Positions 34,575 through 43,920 of a stretch of 64,000 nucleotides of DNA are shown in pieces; position 1 is the stretch's first letter; every line of letters starts with the position of its first letter. The stretch is from the NCBI RefSeq assembly GCF_963675985.1, contig NZ_OY780958.1:2914001-2978000 (forward strand), in the 5' to 3' direction. Source of the DNA: an uncultured Roseibium sp. Lineage in GTDB: Bacteria; Pseudomonadota; Alphaproteobacteria; Rhizobiales; Stappiaceae. The translations under genes were made by a program, and so were the position numbers. The notes beneath the pieces were generated by a model. It searched no databases, had not been told where the DNA came from, and worked only from the letters and a program-made list of their open reading frames with translations.

Positions 34575-35627
34575 CTACCGCCCCTTACCCTTCATTGCGC
34601 CCTTGACGGCGCGGATCACCTTGTAGCCGCCCTCGTCGGCGATCATCTCCACGTCGCGGAAGGTCTCCTTCAGGGTCGCCTCGTAGGGCAGATGGCGGTT
34701 GGCGACCATGTAGAAGACGCCGCCGATCTTGAGTCCCGCCGCCGCCGCTCGGATGAAATCCTGGCCGACGTCCGTACGGCCGGCCTTGCCGGACTGGTGG
34801 AACGGCGGGTTGGAGACGATGAAGTCGTAGGTTTCCTCAAGGCCTCGGGTGACGTCGGACCAGATGCCGTGCAGGATCTTCGTGTCGGAATAGGCCTTCA
34901 GGTTTTCCTGCGCCAGATCGAGCGCCCGCTTTTCCGCTTCGTAGAGGTCGAGGGTGGTCACCTTCGGCGCGCGTTCCAGAACGGTGCGAGCGAGAAAGCC
35001 AAAGCCGCAACCGAGATCAGCGCCCTTGCCGGAAAGGGTGTCGGGCAGATGATCTGCAAGCAGCTTAGAGGCCGGGTCGATCCGGTCCCAGGCGAAAATG
35101 CCCGGCCGGCTGATCCAGGCCCCGTCCAGGATCGGGCGCGGCGCGTCGAGTTTGGCCCATTCGGCCTTGAGGGGCTTGTCGAGTTCGGTTTCCGATAGCT
35201 CCGTCCAGACCACGCGGCATTTGTGCTTCGACAAATGGTCGACCGCCCCGAACAGGGCGGCCATGTCGTGTTCCAGCGTCTTGGCGCCTTCGGTGTTGGG
35301 GGCGGCGGCGACCACCCAACCGCCTGGCTTGACCAGCGAGGCTGCGCGGGCGAGTTCGGCGCGCGCTTCCTGACGCTGGCGGCCGGGCAGGACAAGAACC
35401 ATGTCGAAGCCGGTTTCGTCTGTTTCCGCGACAACGGAAAAGCCGGCTGCCTGCAGCCGGTCGCGCTCGGGTGCGAAGCTTTGTTCGCAGGTCAATTGAC
35501 CTTCATGGAACAGCTTCATGGCCGGGTGCATCCGCGCGCGCAGGAACAGGATGCGCTCGGTTCCCGCATAGGGGATATCGCCGTTTTCGATCGGCAGGAT
35601 CAGGGTTTCAAACGCGGGATCGGACAT
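34575..35627 (-). CDS. Class I SAM-dependent rRNA methyltransferase, RsmC-like
   Basis: The 350-residue protein has the RsmC two-domain layout: a degenerate N-terminal methyltransferase-like half, then a catalytic MTS domain with SAM motif I GADLGCGFGFLARTVLERAP and the target-base motif VSNPPFHQSGK. RsmC methylates G1207 of 16S rRNA at N2; RlmG is a close alternative acting on 23S rRNA. I prefer the ATG at 35627 (MSDPAFETL) over the upstream TTG at 35663. The stop lies 13 bases from the opposing proC-like stop. Confidence 0.85.
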   Translation of the reverse strand: MSDPAFETLILPIENGDIPYAGTERILFLRARMHPAMKLFHEGQLTCEQSFAPERDRLQAAGFSVVAETDETGFDMVLVLPGRQRQEARAELARAASLVKPGGWVVAAAPNTEGAKTLEHDMAALFGAVDHLSKHKCRVVWTELSETELDKPLKAEWAKLDAPRPILDGAWISRPGIFAWDRIDPASKLLADHLPDTLSGKGADLGCGFGFLARTVLERAPKVTTLDLYEAEKRALDLAQENLKAYSDTKILHGIWSDVTRGLEETYDFIVSNPPFHQSGKAGRTDVGQDFIRAAAAGLKIGGVFYMVANRHLPYEATLKETFRDVEMIADEGGYKVIRAVKGAMKGKGR

Positions 35628-35714
35628 TGGCTTGGAAAATTCTCTCACAAAGGCCGCAGGCAACCATCGTCACTGCGGAAAGCAGCGCTCTCATACCCTC
35701 CGGTCCGGTAAAGG

Positions 35715-36269
35715 TCAAAAGACCTCGTCGGACTTGAAGGTCTTGCCATCGACCAGAAGCCGGAGCGGCAGGGCGCGCCCGTCCGGATGAATGGCGACGA
35801 CGACCTGAACCCGCTTGGCGGGAAGCCGTTCGATCTCCTTGCCCTCGCCCTCCGGCAGATAGAAGGCATCAATGCCGTAGTCGACAGTCACCCGGCCATC
35901 TGAAAAGCCCGTATCCGTGCCTTTGATCGCCAATGGCCCTGCGTCTTTCCGTGTCCTTGTCAAACGCACGACCTTGGCGGAGCCGTCATCGGTGATTTCA
36001 AGCCCCGCAAAAACCGTATCGCCCTCTCCAAAGATTTCGCCCTGCATCTGTAGGGACACGGGAACACGGCCGATTTCGAGATTGAGAATGACATAATCGC
36101 CGCGCAGAAGATCGCGCGGATCGACGGGCCGGAGATTCAGGACGACCTCCTGGCCGCTCATCTGGACCTGCAGACGGTCGGCAAGCGGAACGGCGATCAG
36201 GGCAAGCTGGATCAGGGCAACCAGCCCCCAGCGGAGAAACGGAGAGCGCAAGGCGTTCGGGAGGCTCAT
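35715..36269 (-). CDS. GDYXXLXY-domain membrane-anchored protein
   Basis: The 184-residue protein has one N-terminal membrane segment (WGLVALIQLALIAVPLADRL) and the defining GDYVILNLEI motif near residue 57, followed by a beta-rich extracytoplasmic domain. Its start overlaps the stop of the DUF2157 gene as ATGA. GDYXXLXY and DUF2157 proteins are habitually paired; the biochemical role of the pair is not established. Confidence 0.85.
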   Translation of the reverse strand: MSLPNALRSPFLRWGLVALIQLALIAVPLADRLQVQMSGQEVVLNLRPVDPRDLLRGDYVILNLEIGRVPVSLQMQGEIFGEGDTVFAGLEITDDGSAKVVRLTRTRKDAGPLAIKGTDTGFSDGRVTVDYGIDAFYLPEGEGKEIERLPAKRVQVVVAIHPDGRALPLRLLVDGKTFKSDEVF

Positions 36270-37624
36270 GATGCGGCCTCCCCACCAACGTCAGGTTGCG
36301 CGGAGGATCGCTGCCGGCGCAGGACCCGCGTCACGACAAAGGCCAAGCCCAGCAAAATCACGCCGGCGATCAGGAAGAACACCGACTGGCCGAGCAGTGA
36401 GCCGATCGTCTCCTCAAGCAGCCACAGCACCACCGCCGTCAGGCCGGCATAGGCGCACAGCGTCCAGAAGGCGTTGTTGTAAAGGGTGCCGATCAGGCTG
36501 AGGCCGACCAGGGCCGCCAGAATCAGGGCAGACACGAGAATGATGTTCTGCATGGCGATCGGCAGGACAACGGCGATCAACGCCACGAGAACACTCAAAA
36601 AGAATGAGCGCGCCTTGCCGGTCTTGAATGACAGCAGGAGACCCAAGCCGCAGAGCGCCAAAGCCAGCAGCAGGGTGGCAGCCGCCGGCGGGCTCATCAC
36701 GGCGGCCACGAGGTCGGCGTTGTCCAGATCCGTCTGCACCACAATGACACATGCGAGAATGGCCGACAGGATGGCGAAGCCGACATCATGCATCGACATC
36801 AGCATCAGCCAGCGGCCATGGCTCCTCCGCGGAACGTCTCCGGACCATTTGACCGCCAGATCGGCGACCTGGCCGAGCTGGATCAGGCAGGCGGACAAAC
36901 CGGCGCTCGCCAGGATCATGATCGCAAAATTCGTATCGTCACCGTTCCCGAAGATATCGACGGTATCCATGAGCCAGCGGCCGAAGGTCACGAGCAGCAG
37001 CGATAGGCCCGCCCAGCGCGCCAATCGGTTCGGATGAAAAACCGGATGCAGGAAGACGGCGACCAGCAGGACCAGCCCGATGAGATCGCCAAGCGTCGAG
37101 GCCTCGCCAACGTCTGCCCGACCGACCTGCCAGCTGATCGCGGCGACCGCTGCCACGATCAGCGAAGCTTTGGAGCCCGTGATCCAGGCGGCGGCGAGCG
37201 CACCAAGGCAGACGAGGAAAGCCCCGCCGATCCAATCCGACGGCAAATGAAAAATCTGGCCGACCAGCGCCATGCCGCCCACGAAGACCAGCGTGGCGAA
37301 AGCGGTCGCCAGGTCCGCCATGCCCTTGCGGCCGGCACTCGAGGCCCAGGCGGCGAGACCATGGGCGGCCAGGATCATGGCGACGATGCCGGCGAGCTTG
37401 ACGTATTTCGGAATGCCGTCCCAGTTGGCGGCGATGAAGGCGGCCAGCGCCAGGGCGATGCAGACGACCCCAATGCCGCCAAGCACCATCGGCAGGCGCG
37501 AGCGCCCGTCGCCGGTGGAGATGTCCTCCAGGATATGGGCCGCGCCAGCGGATCCGATCCAGCCGCGCTCGACCCAGGTTTCCAGGTCGTGTTTCAGGCG
37601 CCGCTTGTAAAATACATCGAGCAT
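36266..37624 (-). CDS. DUF2157 multi-pass membrane protein
   Basis: The 452-residue protein has a soluble N-terminal DUF2157 region (RRLKHDLETWVERGWIGSAG, about residues 6-60) and about 12 hydrophobic helices after residue 40. GGGAG five bases before the ATG at 37624 sets the start, and a 30-codon in-frame extension is rejected. It is coupled by an ATGA overlap to the GDYXXLXY gene, its usual partner. Function is unknown. Confidence 0.85.
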   Translation of the reverse strand: MLDVFYKRRLKHDLETWVERGWIGSAGAAHILEDISTGDGRSRLPMVLGGIGVVCIALALAAFIAANWDGIPKYVKLAGIVAMILAAHGLAAWASSAGRKGMADLATAFATLVFVGGMALVGQIFHLPSDWIGGAFLVCLGALAAAWITGSKASLIVAAVAAISWQVGRADVGEASTLGDLIGLVLLVAVFLHPVFHPNRLARWAGLSLLLVTFGRWLMDTVDIFGNGDDTNFAIMILASAGLSACLIQLGQVADLAVKWSGDVPRRSHGRWLMLMSMHDVGFAILSAILACVIVVQTDLDNADLVAAVMSPPAAATLLLALALCGLGLLLSFKTGKARSFFLSVLVALIAVVLPIAMQNIILVSALILAALVGLSLIGTLYNNAFWTLCAYAGLTAVVLWLLEETIGSLLGQSVFFLIAGVILLGLAFVVTRVLRRQRSSAQPDVGGEAAS

Positions 37625-37765
37625 CGACGCTCCCGTTTTTCCCTGTTTGAAAAACAGCTTATCCCGGAACCGCAAGCGTTGACAGCGCGATTGAAGCCGG
37701 GTTCGAATGGACATGGAAACGGCACGCCACCGATAAAGACAACGATGCCGTCCGGGAGGAACATC

Positions 37766-39103
37766 ATGACCCTGTCACGCCAGCTCGCCAAGCGGGCCGA
37801 GGAAAACCGCCCTGTCCGCGTCGGCCTGATCGGCGGCGGCAAGTTCGGCTCGATGTATCTGACGCAAGCCAGGCTGACCAAGGGCATCCACATCCTCGGC
37901 ATTGCCGACCTGAACCCCGCCCGCCTGCGCGAAACACTGAAGCGCGCCGGCTGGCCGGACGAGCAGACCGACACGGCGTCCTTTCCTGCGGCGATCCAGT
38001 CGGGCCGCACCTTCATCACCGAAAGCGCCGAGGATCTGATCAAGGCCGACGGGCTCGACGTGCTGATCGATGCAACTGGCGATCCGGCGGCCGGTATCCG
38101 CCATGCGCTGATGGCCTTCGAGAACGGCCGCCACGTGGTGATGGTCAATGTGGAGGCGGATGCGCTTGCCGGTCCCCTGCTGGCCCGGCACGCGGAAGCG
38201 GCTGGGCTCGTCTACTCGCTTGCCTGGGGCGACCAGCCGGCGCTGATTGCCGATCACGTGGACTGGGCGCGCGCCTGCGGCTTCAAGGTGGTTTGCGCGG
38301 GCAAGGGTACGCGCTACCTGCCGAGCTATCACCACCTGACGCCGGACACGGTCTGGGACACGCTGCAGACCTATCTGGCGCTCAAGGATCCGAAACAGAT
38401 CAATCTGAAGATGTTCAACTCCTTCCTGGACGGCACCAAGTCGGGGATCGAGATGACGGCGGTCTGCAACGCCACCGGGCTGATCCCCCAGGACGAGGGC
38501 CTCGCCTTCCCGCCCGCGACCCGGTTCGAGCTTTCCTCCGTCTGCAAGCCACAGGCGAACGGCGGCACGCTGACCCGCACCGGAACCACGGAGGTCGTCT
38601 CCTCGCTTTACCGGGACGGCACGGACGTACCGCATCATCTGGCCATGGGTACCTATGTGGTGATCGAGGCGGAGACGGATTATGCACGCCAGTGCTTCAC
38701 CGAGTATCACATGCTGGAGGACGACAGCGGACAGTTCGCCGCCCTCTACCGGCCGACCCATATGATCGGCATGGAACTCGGCTGGTCGGTGGCCTCCGCC
38801 GCCCTGCGCGGCGAGCCGACCGGCACGGCCACCGGCTTTCATTCCGACGTGGTCGCGACAACCAAAAAAGCCATGAAGGCCGGAGAGATGCTGGACGGCG
38901 AAGGCGGTTTCACCGTCTGGGGCAAGCAATGCCCCGCGACCGCGTCCCTTGCAGCGGGCTATCTGCCGCTCGGCCTGTCGCACAACGTCAAACTCACCCG
39001 CGACGTCGCCGAAGGCCAGATGCTCACCTGGGAAGATGTCGTCCTCGACGAGACCGACAGCGCCTATCTGTTCCGACGCAAGATGGAGAAGGAATTCGGC
39101 TGA
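37766..39103 (+). CDS. NAD(P)-dependent oxidoreductase with C-terminal SAF domain
   Basis: The 445-residue protein has an N-terminal Rossmann domain (VRVGLIGGGKFGSMYLTQAR, residues 17-36), then a Gfo/Idh/MocA or homoserine-dehydrogenase-like core (GLDVLIDATGDPAAGIRHAL). The C-terminal SAF-type segment is LPLGLSHNVKLTRDVAEGQM and LTWEDVVLDE. GGGAGG six bases before the ATG supports the start; the long upstream frame is antisense to DUF2157. SAF-bearing oxidoreductases of this kind are linked to sugar-acid catabolism, but no sugar genes adjoin, so the substrate is open. Confidence 0.85.
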   Translation: MTLSRQLAKRAEENRPVRVGLIGGGKFGSMYLTQARLTKGIHILGIADLNPARLRETLKRAGWPDEQTDTASFPAAIQSGRTFITESAEDLIKADGLDVLIDATGDPAAGIRHALMAFENGRHVVMVNVEADALAGPLLARHAEAAGLVYSLAWGDQPALIADHVDWARACGFKVVCAGKGTRYLPSYHHLTPDTVWDTLQTYLALKDPKQINLKMFNSFLDGTKSGIEMTAVCNATGLIPQDEGLAFPPATRFELSSVCKPQANGGTLTRTGTTEVVSSLYRDGTDVPHHLAMGTYVVIEAETDYARQCFTEYHMLEDDSGQFAALYRPTHMIGMELGWSVASAALRGEPTGTATGFHSDVVATTKKAMKAGEMLDGEGGFTVWGKQCPATASLAAGYLPLGLSHNVKLTRDVAEGQMLTWEDVVLDETDSAYLFRRKMEKEFG

Positions 39104-39218
39104 AGGTCATGGGTCCATACTTACCGCTGTCCGGTTTACCCATGACGTTTTAAGCAATTGAAATATCAATGACATTCCCCCACCGAGATGGCGTGGAGAC
39201 GAAAGGCAGCCCCGCCCA

Positions 39219-39243
39219 CTCCCGTCCCCCCTCAAGGAGGGAG
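39219..39243. repeat. Degenerate RIME-like half-element
   Basis: The CTCCCGTCCCCCCTCAAGGA stretch and its following GGGAG resemble one arm of the palindromic elements at 4043-4188. It lies in the 215-base gap between two genes, which otherwise shows no coding potential. Confidence 0.5.
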
Positions 39244-39318
39244 AGGTATACAAGCGGATAAGCCAGAATTTCAACCCATTCGTCGTGAAACCGGACACCA
39301 GCGGGCTCAGACCCTGAC

Positions 39319-40176
39319 TCAGCCGAGTGCGATGTCGCCGAGGATCCTCGCCAGACCTTGTGGATCGGCATCGAAAGGGGAATGGCTGGTACGCATGACA
39401 TGGACGGCCGTCTTGGTGCCCATGGCGTCATCCACCAGCGCAATCATCTTCTTTTGCCCTGCCGGCGTCACCGCCCGGTCTTCGGTGCAGTGGATATAAT
39501 GGCGCGGCACGGTGCCGAACCGCTCTTTCGTCACCGGTGAGGGCACGGTTGCCACCTGGGCCGGTTCGTCGCAGTGCAGATGGGCCTCCGCCTTTTTGAA
39601 CATCTCCTCCCCGACATCGCCGGCATAGGCTTCGTGGACCCGGGACTGGTAGTCCGGATCCTCCGAGCGAAAATCGACCCGAAGGGCACCGACCGCCTGC
39701 GGGTCAGCGGCAAAGAGCCCCGGCACCAGCGCATCCGCCATCAACTCGTCCTGGATCATGGCGACCGGCGGCATGCCCGGCGGCAACATGAAGGCGGTGA
39801 TGTAGACGGCTGCCGAAATCAGCTCGGGTACGCGCTCGACCACATGGGAGACCGTCGCCCCGCCAAGCGAATGGCCGGCGATGACGACCTTGCCGCCGCA
39901 TTTCTCAGCGGTCTCCCGAACCTGGCCAATCACGAAATCCGTGCGCTCATCCTGGGTGACGCCCGCATTGGGCGAGGGCTCGGTGGCGAAGGCTTGACTA
40001 TCCAGAGGGCGCTTCAGGAAGGAGGCGGGAAGTTTCGCCTTGGCACCGGCGCCCGGCATATCGAACACGGTCGTGACGATGCCGCGGGCTTGCAGGTACG
40101 GCAGGACATGGTCCCAGGTTTCGTGATTGTGCCAGGCGCCGTGGATAAAAACGATGCCTGCGGACTGATCTGCCAT
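39319..40176 (-). CDS. Alpha/beta hydrolase (AB_hydrolase_6 / esterase type)
   Basis: The 285-residue cytosolic hydrolase has the oxyanion region FIHGAWHNHETWD, nucleophile elbow VIAGHSLGGATVS with Ser near residue 102, and a C-terminal catalytic His in MRTSHSPF. The layout resembles plant methylesterase or hydroxynitrile-lyase-like esterases. GGGAGG precedes the ATG. It is divergent from the OYE-family gene, with about 130 bases between the starts. Confidence 0.87.
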   Translation of the reverse strand: MADQSAGIVFIHGAWHNHETWDHVLPYLQARGIVTTVFDMPGAGAKAKLPASFLKRPLDSQAFATEPSPNAGVTQDERTDFVIGQVRETAEKCGGKVVIAGHSLGGATVSHVVERVPELISAAVYITAFMLPPGMPPVAMIQDELMADALVPGLFAADPQAVGALRVDFRSEDPDYQSRVHEAYAGDVGEEMFKKAEAHLHCDEPAQVATVPSPVTKERFGTVPRHYIHCTEDRAVTPAGQKKMIALVDDAMGTKTAVHVMRTSHSPFDADPQGLARILGDIALG

Positions 40177-40310
40177 TGTGAGTGCCTCCCGATTTTAAGT
40201 GCATGGATCATGCACAACAGTTTTCCCGTTTCCCATGGGCGAGATGGTCGCTAGTTTGATATCAGTGCATGACAAAACCGCAAAGCTTTTCAATCCGTTC
40301 GCGAGATCAA

Positions 40311-41438
40311 ATGACATCCCGACTATTTTCGCCGCTCCCCCTCCGCTCGCTCACCCTGAAGAACCGCGTCGCCGTGTCGCCCATGTGCCAGTATTCCGCT
40401 GGCGACGGTATGGCCAACGACTGGCATCTGGTTCACCTGGGCAAATTCGCCCAAGGGGGTGCGGGGCTGATCTTCACCGAGGCTGTTGCGGTCAACCGCA
40501 ACGGCCGGATCACCCATGGCGATCTGGGCATCTGGTCGGACGAGCATGCCGCGGCGCTTGCCCGGATCACCGCCTTCCTGCGCGCCCACGGATCTGCCTC
40601 GGCGATCCAGCTCGGCCATGCGGGCCGCAAGGCGTCCATGCAGCGGCCCTGGGAGGGCAATGCCGCCCTGACGGAGACGGAATTCGCCAAGGGCGAAATG
40701 GCCTGGCGTACGGTCGCCCCCTCGCCGCTTCCCATGGCCGAGGGCTGGCTGGTGCCCCAGGAAATGACGGCTCAGGATATCGCCGATACGGTCCAGGACT
40801 TCGTCGATGCCGCCCGCCGGGCCCATTGGGCCGGGTTCGACGTGGCCGAAGTCCATGCCGCCCACGGCTATCTGCTGGCAAGCTTCCTGTCGCCCCATTC
40901 CAACAAACGAGCGGATGCCTATGGCGGCAGCCGCGAGGGCCGTTCGAAGGCGCTGTTCGAAGTGGTCGAGGCGGTGCGTGCGGAATGGCCGGAGGACAAG
41001 CCGCTGTTCGTGCGCATCTCGTCGGTAGACGGGACCCCGGACGGCTGGTCCCTGGACGACAGCGTCTGGCTCGCAGGCGAACTGAAGGCCCGCGGGGTCG
41101 ATGTGATCGACTGCTCGTCTGGCGGCATTGCCGGTCCGGCAACCGCCGGCCGCACACCGCCGCCTCCGGGGTTCCAGGTGCCTTATGCGGCGCGGATCAA
41201 GCAGGACATGGGCATCCTGACGCAAGCCGTCGGACTGATCACCGAGGCACAACAGGCCGAAGACATCCTCGCCGAGGGCAGCGCCGACATCATCGCCATC
41301 GGCCGCGAGGCCCTGTCCGACCCGAACTGGCCGGTCCACGCCGCCGATACGCTCGGTGACGACACCGCGTTCGAGACCTGGCCGAAGCAGTACGGCTGGT
41401 GGCTCAACAAGCGCCGGGAGAGCACCGGGCGGTATTGA
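40311..41438 (+). CDS. NADH:flavin oxidoreductase, Old Yellow Enzyme family (YqjM-like)
   Basis: The 375-residue FMN-dependent (beta/alpha)8-barrel ene-reductase has an N-terminus (LKNRVAVSPMCQYSAGDG) with the YqjM-type cysteine next to FMN. The substrate-binding region HAAHGYLLASFLSPHSNKRA contains the His pair, followed by the usual AYGGSREGR and the C-terminal DIIAIGREAL. The ATG at 40311 matches family starts (MTSRLFSPL) and has GAGA upstream; an ATG 14 codons earlier is possible. It reduces activated C=C bonds; the physiological substrate is unknown. Confidence 0.92.
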   Translation: MTSRLFSPLPLRSLTLKNRVAVSPMCQYSAGDGMANDWHLVHLGKFAQGGAGLIFTEAVAVNRNGRITHGDLGIWSDEHAAALARITAFLRAHGSASAIQLGHAGRKASMQRPWEGNAALTETEFAKGEMAWRTVAPSPLPMAEGWLVPQEMTAQDIADTVQDFVDAARRAHWAGFDVAEVHAAHGYLLASFLSPHSNKRADAYGGSREGRSKALFEVVEAVRAEWPEDKPLFVRISSVDGTPDGWSLDDSVWLAGELKARGVDVIDCSSGGIAGPATAGRTPPPPGFQVPYAARIKQDMGILTQAVGLITEAQQAEDILAEGSADIIAIGREALSDPNWPVHAADTLGDDTAFETWPKQYGWWLNKRRESTGRY

Positions 41439-41449
41439 GCGGAAGGACG

Positions 41450-43909
41450 TTATTCGGCCGCTTCCGATTTCTTGCGAGTGCCCCTCGCCGGCTTTCTGGG
41501 AGCGGGCTTCTTCTCGCCCCCAGCAAGCGGATCCTCTGTGATATCGGCGGCTACCGGCGACAGTCCGAGCACTTCATGGAACGTCTGCAGCAGTTCCAGC
41601 GTATGCGGCGCCATTTCGTCGATGACGCCTGGGACGAACTGAACGACCTTCGCTGCAAGTTCGCGTTCTTCCTGTGTTTTCAGAAGTTGTGGCAGGGTCG
41701 AAATTGCCGCTTCGCGGGCGAATTCCACGATCAGGTTCTGCTCTTCGATGATCATCGCCCGTTCTTCGGTGGTGAGCGACTTGAACGGCTCGTCCTGATT
41801 CAGGACCCGTGCGGAGCGTTCCAACCGGTCGCGGCGCACATTGCCCCGGCTTTCGGCGAGCAGGATCAGCATGCGGATGACGGCCTCGCGGAAGCCTCCT
41901 TCGCCGATATGCATCAGCGCCGAGCGAACGGCCGGCAGCGCGGCGAGCTCTTCCTTGCGCTTCAGGGTGCGGCCCGGCTGATGGGTGCGGCCAAACCAGC
42001 GGGCAGTGGGCGAGCCCCACAGGCTGAAGAAGGTCGTCTCGTACAGCATGTCGCGCACATCGCGGTAGAGATCGAGCGACTGTTCGATCATATCCGCCGC
42101 CACCTTTTCCGCCTGCACGAAAGGATTCTCCGGTGACACCGGCTTGCGGTCCGCGTTCACTTTCTCAGCCATGTCCTGGAGCGGAGCGACGAACGGGTTC
42201 AGACTTGAAAGCAGGGCATGCTGGAGCCGGAGCGGATGAGTCTTGCGTCGGAAATCAGCCGACTGCTCGCTGACGCCCGCCTGTACGAAGGGGCGCACCA
42301 TGACGTCGTAGAATTCCGACTGCTGTTCCGAAGCCCTGGCCACGGCCGCAAAGGGAATTTCGTCTTCCCGGCCGTCGTCCAGCAGTTTCAGGTCTTCCAT
42401 CTTGCGCTCGTGGAAGCTGACGGTGAACTTCCGTTCCAGCAGCGGGCCCTCGAAATCGTCGATCGTCATCTCGTAGAGGCCGGGCGCGAGCGCCTCGATG
42501 GTCTTGAGCGTCGAGGTGACTTCCGTGTGTTCCTTTTTCGCGATCTTGGAGGACACGAAGATGCCGAGATGACCGACCTGTTCGTGGACCATGTAGATGA
42601 TCCGCTGGCCGCGGATCGCGATCTCGCGCTCGTCCGTATAGGTGTCGATGATCCAGTTGATCGCCTGGGTCGGCGGCGTGATGTTGTCGCCCTCGCTGGC
42701 AAACACGATGATCGGCGAGCGGATCTGCTTCAGGTCGATGTTGCGGCCCGGCTCAAGCTGGGCCTCGTTCTTGGACAGGCGATTGCCCACGAACAGTTCC
42801 TCGACGATCCAGCGTATTTCCGCCTCGTTGAGCAGGAAATACCCGCCCCACCAGCGTTCGAAATCGAGGAAACGCTTCTGCTCCGTATCGACCTTCGAAT
42901 AGAGATCGAAGTATTTACGGAATTCGGTGCGTCCGGGGTTGAGCATTTCGAAATTGGACACGAGATCCGCACCGTCGAAGACGCCGTGGCCCAGGTCGGA
43001 GGCGAACATGACATTCCAGGTACCGCCGAGGACGCCGGCGTTGTAGCGCATGGGATGTTCGCCGACCTTTCCTGCCCAGGTCTGCACCGGTGCCCCGTTC
43101 AACAGGATCGGCCCGGTCAGATCCGGGTTGGTGGCGGCCAGCAGCAGGGTTGCCCAGCCGCCCTGGCAATTGCCGGTGACGACCGGCTTGGGCGAGTCCG
43201 GATGCAGCTCCATCACCTTGCGCACGAAGGCGGCTTCCGCGTGGGTGACGGAGGCAATCGTCTGGCCCGGTTCCGGCATCCGGCGGAAGGCGACGAAATA
43301 GACCGGGTGACCGTCATGCATCGCGACCCCGACCTGGCTGTCCAGCTTGAAGCCGCCGATCCCGGCGCCGTGGCCGGCGCGGGGGTCGATGATGATATAG
43401 GGCCGCTTCCAGGATTTCACCTCAACGCCCTCGGGCGGCAGGATCTTCAAGAGCATGTAGTTGCACGGACGGGGCAGGTCCGCCCCATCCAGCACGACCT
43501 CGTAATCGTAGATCAGCACGGGAGGACAGCCGGCCTCCTCATGCTCCAGGAAGTTGTCGCCCCGCCTGCGTAACGTATCGAGAGTCAGGGTCAGGCGTTG
43601 GGCCGCGTCCGCCGCATAGGCCTGATAGTCATCCACCAGAGCACCGATCTGCCGGTCATGCCCCAGAGCCTGCTGCGCCAATTCGCCGACCTCAGCCATC
43701 GTCTTCTGCAGACGCTTGTTGTGGGTCTCCGACATCCGGTTCATGTGGGTCGAAACACCCCGGGCCAGCAATTCGCTGAGCGTGGAGAGCTCTGCCATCT
43801 GGGCCTGAAACACATTCACCCGCTCGCTCGGCGACCAGGCCGTCGCGTCGGTCAGCTTTTCCAGGAATGCGTTCTGACCGTCCACAATCGCGTCGAAAAC
43901 ATCCTTCAT
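41450..43909 (-). CDS. DUF3141 protein, PHA-synthase-like alpha/beta hydrolase
   Basis: The 819-residue protein has a helical N-terminal region (residues about 1-100, as in PHA synthase subunits), then an alpha/beta hydrolase core. The lipase-like box is VTGNCQGGWATLLLAA, with cysteine as nucleophile in G-x-C-x-G as in PHA synthases. A catalytic-Asp candidate lies in VFASEGDNITPP and a His in EQVGHLGIF. A long C-terminal extension of about 350 residues ends in a basic KKSEAAE tail. The ATG has GGAG upstream and lies 11 bases after the FabI-like gene, so the two form an operon. Polyhydroxyalkanoate or acyl-CoA transfer activity is suggested, not shown. Confidence 0.85.
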   Translation of the reverse strand: MKDVFDAIVDGQNAFLEKLTDATAWSPSERVNVFQAQMAELSTLSELLARGVSTHMNRMSETHNKRLQKTMAEVGELAQQALGHDRQIGALVDDYQAYAADAAQRLTLTLDTLRRRGDNFLEHEEAGCPPVLIYDYEVVLDGADLPRPCNYMLLKILPPEGVEVKSWKRPYIIIDPRAGHGAGIGGFKLDSQVGVAMHDGHPVYFVAFRRMPEPGQTIASVTHAEAAFVRKVMELHPDSPKPVVTGNCQGGWATLLLAATNPDLTGPILLNGAPVQTWAGKVGEHPMRYNAGVLGGTWNVMFASDLGHGVFDGADLVSNFEMLNPGRTEFRKYFDLYSKVDTEQKRFLDFERWWGGYFLLNEAEIRWIVEELFVGNRLSKNEAQLEPGRNIDLKQIRSPIIVFASEGDNITPPTQAINWIIDTYTDEREIAIRGQRIIYMVHEQVGHLGIFVSSKIAKKEHTEVTSTLKTIEALAPGLYEMTIDDFEGPLLERKFTVSFHERKMEDLKLLDDGREDEIPFAAVARASEQQSEFYDVMVRPFVQAGVSEQSADFRRKTHPLRLQHALLSSLNPFVAPLQDMAEKVNADRKPVSPENPFVQAEKVAADMIEQSLDLYRDVRDMLYETTFFSLWGSPTARWFGRTHQPGRTLKRKEELAALPAVRSALMHIGEGGFREAVIRMLILLAESRGNVRRDRLERSARVLNQDEPFKSLTTEERAMIIEEQNLIVEFAREAAISTLPQLLKTQEERELAAKVVQFVPGVIDEMAPHTLELLQTFHEVLGLSPVAADITEDPLAGGEKKPAPRKPARGTRKKSEAAE

Positions 43910-43920
43910 GCCGATTTCTC

